Shown here: positions 29,119-34,732 of the stretch, piece after piece
Position numbering within the stretch: position 1 is the first letter of the stretch
Layout: each line of letters starts with the position of its first letter
The notes under the pieces: generated by a model
Databases searched by the model: none
Told to the model about the DNA's origin: nothing
Seen by the model: the letters and a program-made list of their open reading frames with translations, nothing else
NCBI GenBank assembly: GCA_003194525.1
Contig: NBIV01000475.1
Span: 1 to 34,732 of the forward strand
From: Gracilariopsis chorda
Taxonomy: Eukaryota; Rhodophyta; Florideophyceae; Gracilariales; Gracilariaceae
DNA length: 34,732 bases
Reading direction: 5' to 3'
Made by a program: the position numbers and the translations under genes

Positions 29119-30442
29119 TCAAGTATTGTTTTTTGGGATGGGGTTCGAACTGTCTTCTCGTGTGACAAGACTGCTATGCTGCGTATCAGAGAATCGAGCA
29201 GGAGCCTGGCGGTTGCGACTAGGGTACCGTCGTTGCGGGTAATGGGTCAGGAACTCTTGAACACTGGGTGTCAACACGAAGTCTCCGTGGTTCTCACCTC
29301 CTTCGTCTTCGGTATTTTCGGCATTCACTCGCTCATCGTCCATAGTTCCATTTCCATTAACTTCATTATCCGTGTTTTCTGGTTCCATAGAGCCGCTCCT
29401 CTCTCTTTCATCTCCGATGGGTGATTCCAACTGTGATTCGTCACCATCTTGGTCAGAGCCCTCTGACTGCACGCTTGTTCCTTCACTCTGCGCTCCCAGA
29501 AGGTCCTGTACACTTTCTCCAAACAATGCTCTTCCTGGGAATACTGTCTCATTAATGGTAACGTGCCTTGCAAACGTTATGGATCCATTCTCAATGTCGT
29601 GGACACGGTAGTTGTGGTGCGGAAGGCATCTCAGGAGAATCCCACGACGGCGGCTCTCCAGCTTCTTAGGTTGGCAACATGGACCAACTTCACAACCAAA
29701 TGTCCTCAGTGAACTGACATTGGGAACATTACCTTTCATCATCCGTGAGGTGTCTTTCCATCTATTGCATCACTGTTAACATGTTCATAATTCTCGTAGC
29801 AGTAATCACAGCTTCCCCTCAGAATCGAGACGGGAGCCCGGCATGTCTAAGCATTGCCCTTACCATCTCCATGACAGTGCGGTTGAATCGTTCAGCGACA
29901 CCATTCTGCTGCGGCGTGTATGGCGCACTGTTCTCCCAGTCAATACCTTCAGTATTTAGGTGTTTGCGGAGCGCTACATATTCTGGTCCATTGTCGGAGT
30001 AGACAAGCTTGATCGTTCTCTCTGCTTGCCTTTCGAACTTCAGCTGGAAACACCTAAAGTGTTCAGTCAAGTCTTTCCTTTTCGCAAGGAGACGTACGTC
30101 CTTGTATCTTGATTTCTTATCAATAAATGACACAAAGTACTTCTTGTCTGAAATACTTGCAGTATGGGGAAGCCCACATATATCGGTGAAGATCACATCC
30201 CCAATGGGAGCGCTGTCTTGGCTTCTTTCTGACAGACGTCGGCGAGTCATCTTCCCTTGGATACAAGATAAACAATTGGTGCCTCGTTCTGGTTTGTCAT
30301 CCAAGTCCAATCCAAGTACTGTCTTCTTCCTAGCCATTTGGCGGATCCTCTGCTTCCCAGAATGGCCAAGTCTCTCGTGCCACAGTCGTAGCCCAGCAGG
30401 CTTTTCACAACAAGTGCTCGGTGCTTTTCTATCTTGGTCCAT
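29119..30442 (-). pseudogene. pol: Copia-3 integrase and linker
   Basis: The frame 29819-30442 carries LRLWHERLGHSGKQRIRQMA (pre-integrase and two zinc His, 22 and 27), CLSC (57, 60), VIFTDICG (Asp 87), LVYSDNGPEY (Asp 150) and QQNGVAERFNRTV (Glu 184). It stops at 29819-29821 where a Trp is normally found (RF-stop-GEAV), fitting TGG to TGA. Breaks near 29790 and 29745 lead to 29119-29742, with SSLRTFGCEV, then a long acidic, Ser-rich linker (EGSDQDGDESQLESP) toward RT. All core catalytic residues are present. Confidence 0.9.
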
Positions 30443-31583
30443 AAAAGATACACTCCATCATTACGGAAAGCTTTGATTGCTTTCCCAAGGCGCACAATGG
30501 AGCAACCAGATACGTCAAACTGGATTTGATAGCCATCACCTGCCAGTTCTGCGCATGAAATCAAGTTGCAATCCATATCTTCTACAAAGAGCACATTTGT
30601 TAGCTCCAAGGGCAGCTCAGGTCTGCCTCGTTGACGCACCCTCAGCAGTAGAGTTCCTCCCTTAGATGCTTGTACACGCCTTCCATCGCCAAGGGCAATG
30701 GTCCTAGGCGGTACTAGGGTGAACTGCCCTGCCAAGGTACGGTCGCCAATTATGTGACAGGTAGCCCCGGAGTCAATTATGAAGCAGTGTTCTCTCTGCT
30801 GGGCAACCAAGGCCTGGTGTCTTCCAGACTTGTTGCCACTTCTTCCTTCTCTTTCGTTGTTCAAGGGACACTCTCGCTTGTAGTGACCCTTCATCCCGCA
30901 TCTGAAGCACTTGCCCTTCAGTTTGGCTTTCAGTGCACGCTCCGTGCCGACTGGGGCCGTAACAGGCGACGTAATCTCCTTACTGTCTGTCGTCCTTGAC
31001 TCGTACTCCTGCAGTAATCTAGCCGTTACCTTGTCCCATGAGAGATCCTCATCCGCCATTGTCTGTAGCGCAGAAATGACGGGTCCATAGGCACTATCTC
31101 CAGTACTTCCAAAGCTCAAGAACAAGATAGCAATCTGCATTGTTTCTTCAATTGACTACCCATAGCTTCCAATCTTGAGAACACAGATTCCAGCTCATCA
31201 ACATAGTCCAACATCACCATACCCTCTTTGAAGCGTGACTGATGAAGCTTGGTCTGTAGCTGGACCCTGGTTGCTGTGTTCTCTGTGGCATATCGTTCCT
31301 TGAGCTTTCGATACATCACAAATGGATTTTTCCGTTCTGATGCAATGGCACGCAGTGGTTTGTCCCCTAATGACTGCACCAGGTACATGCGCGCTTTCGA
31401 GATCTTCGATCTTCATCTCATCTGAAAGAGCGTCCATGCTTCCGTCTACAGACGGATCTTCAAGAACCACGTTCATTAAGTCCTTTGACTCAAGTAATGC
31501 CTCAATTCTCATCTTCCACAGCGTAAAGTCTTCATTGAGTCGAGCGCAAAACCGAGGAGCTGCTTCACCATATCCTCTTCCAT
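30247..31583 (-). pseudogene. gag: Copia-3 gag and protease
   Basis: The likely start is the ATG at 31583 (MEEDMVKQLLGF). Frames change near 31515, 31390 and 31140. The middle pieces (LEDPSVDGSMDALSDEMKIE; LVQSLGDKPLRAIASERKN; LKERYATENTATRVQLQTKL) form a Copia gag domain. The last frame (30247-31140) has the CCHC knuckle CFRCGMKGHYKREC (Cys 78, 81, His 86, Cys 91) and then the protease loop FIIDSGATCHII with Asp 123, an intact active site. Gag and PR share one frame here, unlike Copia-1. Near 30440 the reading moves to the integrase frame. Confidence 0.88.
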
Positions 31584-31680
31584 GTTGAAGTTTTCCAAAA
31601 CACAGAAAAATGGTTGAAGTGGAATATTGAGAGACGTCTGGACGGCAGGATCGATTTTTTGACTGTAGTTGCCAGTGTGC

Positions 31681-31690
31681 GATGCTACCA
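31681..31690 (-). promoter_or_regulatory. Copia-3 primer-binding site
   Basis: One base inside the 5' LTR the minus strand reads TGGTAGCATC. TGGTAGCA pairs with the TGCTACCA 3' end found in some initiator Met tRNAs. Later bases do not follow the common iMet sequence, so the exact tRNA is uncertain. Confidence 0.65.
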
Positions 31691-31691
31691 C

Positions 31692-31968
31692 TGTTGGATG
31701 GCTAACTCTCACTTCAGTGAGGTAGAGTTCTAGTCACATCTTTATATGGCAACTGTGCCTATGTAAAACCCTGTAAAATCAAAGGCACTAACTAGATCTG
31801 TGGCTAAAAGACAGGGAATCACACAATCTCGACATTACATCAAAACTATCTTCAAGCTTACGAGAACATTAATGACACTGTCAATGTTACATCAACATAT
31901 ATGTCGTACGTGATATGTTCACGTTAGACCAACGTGTCTCATGGCATAATCAGTTCGCCATATTATCA
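31692..31968 (-). repeat. Copia-3 5' LTR
   Basis: 277 bp, matching 27308-27584. Starts TG and ends CA on both strands. It directly abuts Copia-4 RT coding sequence at 31969. Confidence 0.93.
31740..31747 (-). promoter_or_regulatory. TATA-like box in Copia-3 5' LTR
   Basis: The minus strand reads ATATAAAG, conserved in both LTRs, about 50 bases before the LTR end. It is the best candidate promoter in the LTR. Confidence 0.5.
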
Positions 31969-32165
31969 CTCTTGTGTCTCTGCCTTCTTAATACATAGAA
32001 CAAAGCGGCCGCCAATCACATTGGCAATCAGGCGGTAGTCCTACTGAGCACACGACCTTCCATGTTCCCCTCTTCAGAACTCCATCGAGTTTCTTTGCGC
32101 TTTGCGGGCAAAAAGCGTGGGTCGTTGTTGCGTTTATCGCTGAGCGGGATAACTTCGGTGATCAT
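31969..32165 (-). pseudogene. pol: Copia-4 RT, N-terminal fragment
   Basis: The minus strand reads ITEVIPLSDKRNNDPRFLPA, KRGTWKVV, then LPPD and NVIGGRFVLCIKKAETQE at the LTR boundary. This is the start of a Copia RT (the region before the KARLVxxG motif), with frame changes near 32070 and 32020. Only about 60 residues remain; the catalytic part is absent. Confidence 0.7.
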
Positions 32166-33790
32166 GATTCCATGTGTCTGCTAGGTTGGCGGGGGTGTTG
32201 GTGGGGAACGTGGGCAGGGAGGAGGCGATGAACGAAAAGCGGAGAGTTGATCATTGAAGCTTGTTCGATGGCATGGGAATCAGTGAAGAAAGAGGAAGGG
32301 ACGAAGCTGAGAAATGTCATATTGGACGAGCCGGTTGTTGTGCTTGACAAAAATTTGTTTGTCCTCAACGCGCACGACGGGGAGGGGTCCGTGAAATTGT
32401 TTTGAAACTTCGCAGTATGCGTAGACTTTTTCGCCCGGGACGATTACATATTTGGATGCCGGTGGGACTCGAGCTCGAAGTGCACGAGCAATGCGAAGCT
32501 AGGCGACTATGGAGGCGTATTCGGTTCTCGTGGACTCCAATGCTTTCATACGACGGCGTTGATCCGGTAGCAAGGTGTTTACGGCAGGGAATTTCGGGAG
32601 AGATCCGAAACAAGGTACGAAGGAACTACATCCTCCGGTCCGACTGTGTCGCTCATGGCCTTCAGAGCCAAACGAAAGATTCCTGCTTTGTCCAGCTCTG
32701 GTCCATCATGTCGGAGTTTGCGGTAAATTCTTCGTAGTGGTTCATAGTATCTTTCTCCAAGACGCAAGGAGTTGTGGGATTCGACGCCGCTGTTTTTGAG
32801 CTCCATTCCATTGTCGGAAGTGAGTTGATTTCATCGCGCAGAAGTGAAGACAGAACCGGAATCTGTGCGAAGAGAGTTGGGGTGTCCAACGTAGACGGTT
32901 GACCATCATTGCTTGTAAGCGCTCCAGACATCATTGACAGAATGACGCTTGAGAAAGACGGCATTGGAGAAACCTGTACCGCGATCAACGACGTGTAACA
33001 CTGCTTTGCCATCAAGCCAGAAGAGGTCGAGAGAGAGTTCTTGGTTGAAGACAAGATTATCCGCAGGCATGGAGACACGAAACCGAAGAGGCTTCGACGA
33101 GAAAGTGGTGCAGGTGGCGCAGGCACACGAAATATCTTCCAAGGTTTTGCGAGTGGTGGGGGTGAGGTGCTCTGGATGTGCTTGCTTGATGAGGTTATAG
33201 AGCTTTTGTGCGGTAGGATGGAAGAAGTGGTAGCGCAATTTTCGTAGTTCCGGCAGGGTGAACAGTGCCGAGGCGTATGCGTAAGCAATGGAGGAAGTGG
33301 CCGTCCGAAGGGCTTCGAGGTCCCATGTCCAATACAGGTGACCGTTCTGGTGTGTGAGACGTTGTGTCCAACCTTCGAACTTGGATCGCACTGTATCGGA
33401 GTGCATATCTAGCACGAGTCTGTTCTGAGTGCACACGTCGAGACCGAGAAGGAACGGGAGGGAAACATCAACGACGTGGGTGTGTACAGTAATTTTGGTG
33501 CCAAGGGTGGTGGGTATAGTGATTAACGTTGTAACAATGCTTGGTTGTTGTCCGTTTCCAAATCGGAAGATTTTCGCGTTGTTGAGTTTTAATGGAAGAT
33601 TGAGAAGGGCGAGTAGCGCATTCAGTTGAGGACGGCCAATGAAACTGCAGGAGGCGCCGGATTCAACGAGTGCGCCATCGAAGAAAGCAGCTGGTGATCC
33701 TTGGGCGTGGGCGATTTCTGTCAAGTGAACATGTGGGATGTCGACAGTATGGCAATCAGGTATGTAAGACGTAAGAGAGGTTAGTCGCGC
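32162..33790 (-). pseudogene. pol: Copia-4 protease and integrase
   Basis: The frame 32906-33724 (open upstream to about 33790) starts with a protease: FFDGALVESGASCSFIGRPQ, where E-S-G replaces the catalytic D-S/T-G, and LPFLLGLDV, the ILG-like strand. Then comes the integrase zinc domain, LRKLRYHFFHPTAQKLYNLI (two His) and CACATC (Cys pair), and the first catalytic Asp in ELSLDLFWLDG. In the next frames LRTDSGSVFTSA (second Asp, near 32850) and NSGVESHNSL (catalytic Glu, 32780-32790) follow, then LRRIYRKLRHDGPELD and the C-terminus to 32162. Frame breaks lie near 32905 and 32600. Confidence 0.8.
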
Positions 33791-34732
33791 AGCGCGGGGA
33801 AGTCGACGTGAGGTGCAACCGAGGATCGCGTTCCGGAGGCGCCAAAGTAGGGTTGGTCAGTCAGGAGGTGATGGAGGTGGATCAGGAGGATCCATGGTAT
33901 CGGCTGACGATGGGATTGAGGAGTGTCATTGAGATTCTCAGCTGTACAGGAAGTGTCAGATGGAACGGATGGTGGCCTGGGAGGTATGGGAGGCAGATGG
34001 CCAGTTTGGCTCCCCTTTAAAAAGGCTGATCCGAAAAGTCTGGGAGAGACAGGGTGGTATGGAAAGTAGCAGAGTCTGCGAGGGGTTTCGAGAAAGTATG
34101 CCTCTTTGGGTTCTGTGTGCACGTTCAGAGTGATTAATGTTGTCAGGGCTGACATCTTCCGCATGAGAGGCGAATGCTGAACGGGTGGTACCATTGTCTT
34201 GGCCTTCGTAGCTGGGTGTCGTGTCATCCAGATCTTCATCGTCGTTTTCTTCGAATTCGTCAAGCAGTACGTAATACGCTCCGCAGTTACCGCGAGAGTG
34301 ATTGTAAGGGCGACGGGTCCGGTAGAATCCGCGAGGTTGTCCGCGGTGGTTTTCATGCCTATCCAGTGATTCATGACGCTGAGGGTGGGAGCGGGAGCTG
34401 CGGTCCTCTCTGTGACGGAAAGATTCTCGGTGATGTTTAGTGCTGTAGGGTTTCCCAAGGCTAGTTGGGTACCGGCCAAATGGAGGGTTGGTGTAGAAGG
34501 CGTCGTTCTGAACTATACCTTGTTCTTGTGACTCCTTGGAACGCGCTACATGCTTCTGGAGAACATGGGCTAGAGCGGCAGAAAGGGAGGCGTAGGAGGG
34601 CAGTTCGTCGGTGGTGCAGTCGAGGGGGAGGTTGCCCATGGTTCCAGCGCTACTGCGTGCGAAAGAATTCGCCGCTTGTGATAGTCGTTCTGTAGCTGAA
34701 GTGGGATGCGTGGGAATAGTTCTTCGATGGTG
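33781..34732 (-). pseudogene. gag: Copia-4 gag, partial at window edge
   Basis: A minus-strand frame runs in from the window edge through 34639 to 33956, so the start lies outside. It is rich in Arg, His and Ser, with SLGKPYSTKHHRESFRHRED and NCGAYYVLLDEFEENDDEDL. Related Copia gags, as I recall them, have a Cys-rich GK-x-GCWSTKH knuckle there; the Cys residues are lost here. A frame change leads to a Pro-rich tail (33781-34130) that joins the protease frame near 33785. The assignment is by position and composition. Confidence 0.6.

Larger units (their letters stand above)
27308..31968 (-). mobile_element. Copia-3: full-length Ty1/Copia element with two LTRs
   Basis: Two 277-bp direct repeats, both starting TG and ending CA, enclose a 4.1-kb internal region with gag, PR, IN, RT and RH in Copia order on the minus strand. 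PBS, PPT and TATA-like box are visible. The LTRs differ by about 9 substitutions and 4 one-base indels (my hand count), so insertion is old but younger than its neighbours. Frame breaks in gag, IN and RT make it non-autonomous. The 5 bases outside the two LTRs do not match, so no target-site duplication is seen. Confidence 0.92.
31969..34732 (-). mobile_element. Copia-4: a second Copia lineage, truncated
   Basis: On the minus strand, gag (entering from the window edge), PR, IN and the first part of RT follow in Copia order. The motifs differ from Copia-1, -2 and -3. RT ends abruptly where the Copia-3 5' LTR begins, and its remainder is not found on the other side of Copia-3. The 5' LTR would lie beyond the window. 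Confidence 0.8.

Noticed and set aside
1..34732. CRISPR arrays, rRNA or bacterial operons
   Set aside because: No regularly spaced repeats, no rRNA-like tracts and no prokaryotic gene organisation; the content is eukaryotic retroelement sequence.

Overview
The window is eukaryotic and consists almost entirely of decayed LTR retrotransposons. I recognise no host gene, rRNA, tRNA or CRISPR array. The coding remnants carry reverse transcriptase (RT), RNase H (RH), integrase (IN), aspartic protease (PR) and gag domains of two orders: Ty3/Gypsy type (PR-RT-RH-IN) and Ty1/Copia type (PR-IN-RT-RH). The host cannot be named from the sequence alone. Gypsy-3 (17.4-20.0 kb) resembles, from memory, the Gypsy elements common in oomycetes such as Phytophthora, so an oomycete or another repeat-rich protist or alga is my best guess, at low confidence.

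Layout, left to right. 1-1215: unassigned 3' flank. 1216-7496 (-): Gypsy-1, with gag, PR, RT, RH and IN all recognisable but cut by about six frame breaks. 7497-8552: leader/LTR-like sequence without a proven LTR pair. 8553-12950 (-): Copia-1, the best preserved coding element, with a long gag and an unbroken 755-codon RT-RH frame; one in-frame stop splits its IN. 13060-14475: no recognised gene. 14476-17263 (-): Gypsy-2, with RH deleted and IN damaged. 17411-20045 (-): Gypsy-3, the oomycete-like element. 20057-20518 (+): a gag fragment related to Copia-1. 20935-21642 (+): a frame ending in a chromodomain. 20740-22455: an inverted repeat whose arms are two copies of a three-copy repeat family. 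22790-26192 (-): Copia-2, a diverged relative of Copia-1, truncated before RT and interrupted in IN by a segment bounded by imperfect inverted repeats. 27308-31968 (-): Copia-3, the only element with both LTRs, primer-binding site and polypurine tract visible. 31969-34732 (-): Copia-4, a different Copia lineage into whose RT Copia-3 sits; its gag runs off the window.

All but two of the recognised coding remnants lie on the minus strand. In an intact element the parts work together: gag forms the particle, PR matures the polyprotein, RT-RH copies RNA to cDNA primed at the PBS and PPT, and IN inserts the cDNA. No element here looks autonomous. The points most worth checking are the Copia-3/Copia-4 junction with no target-site duplication, the -1 gag-pol phase shared by Copia-1 and Copia-2, the inverted-repeat-bounded segment in Copia-2, and the three-copy repeat family with its neighbouring unclassified reading frame.
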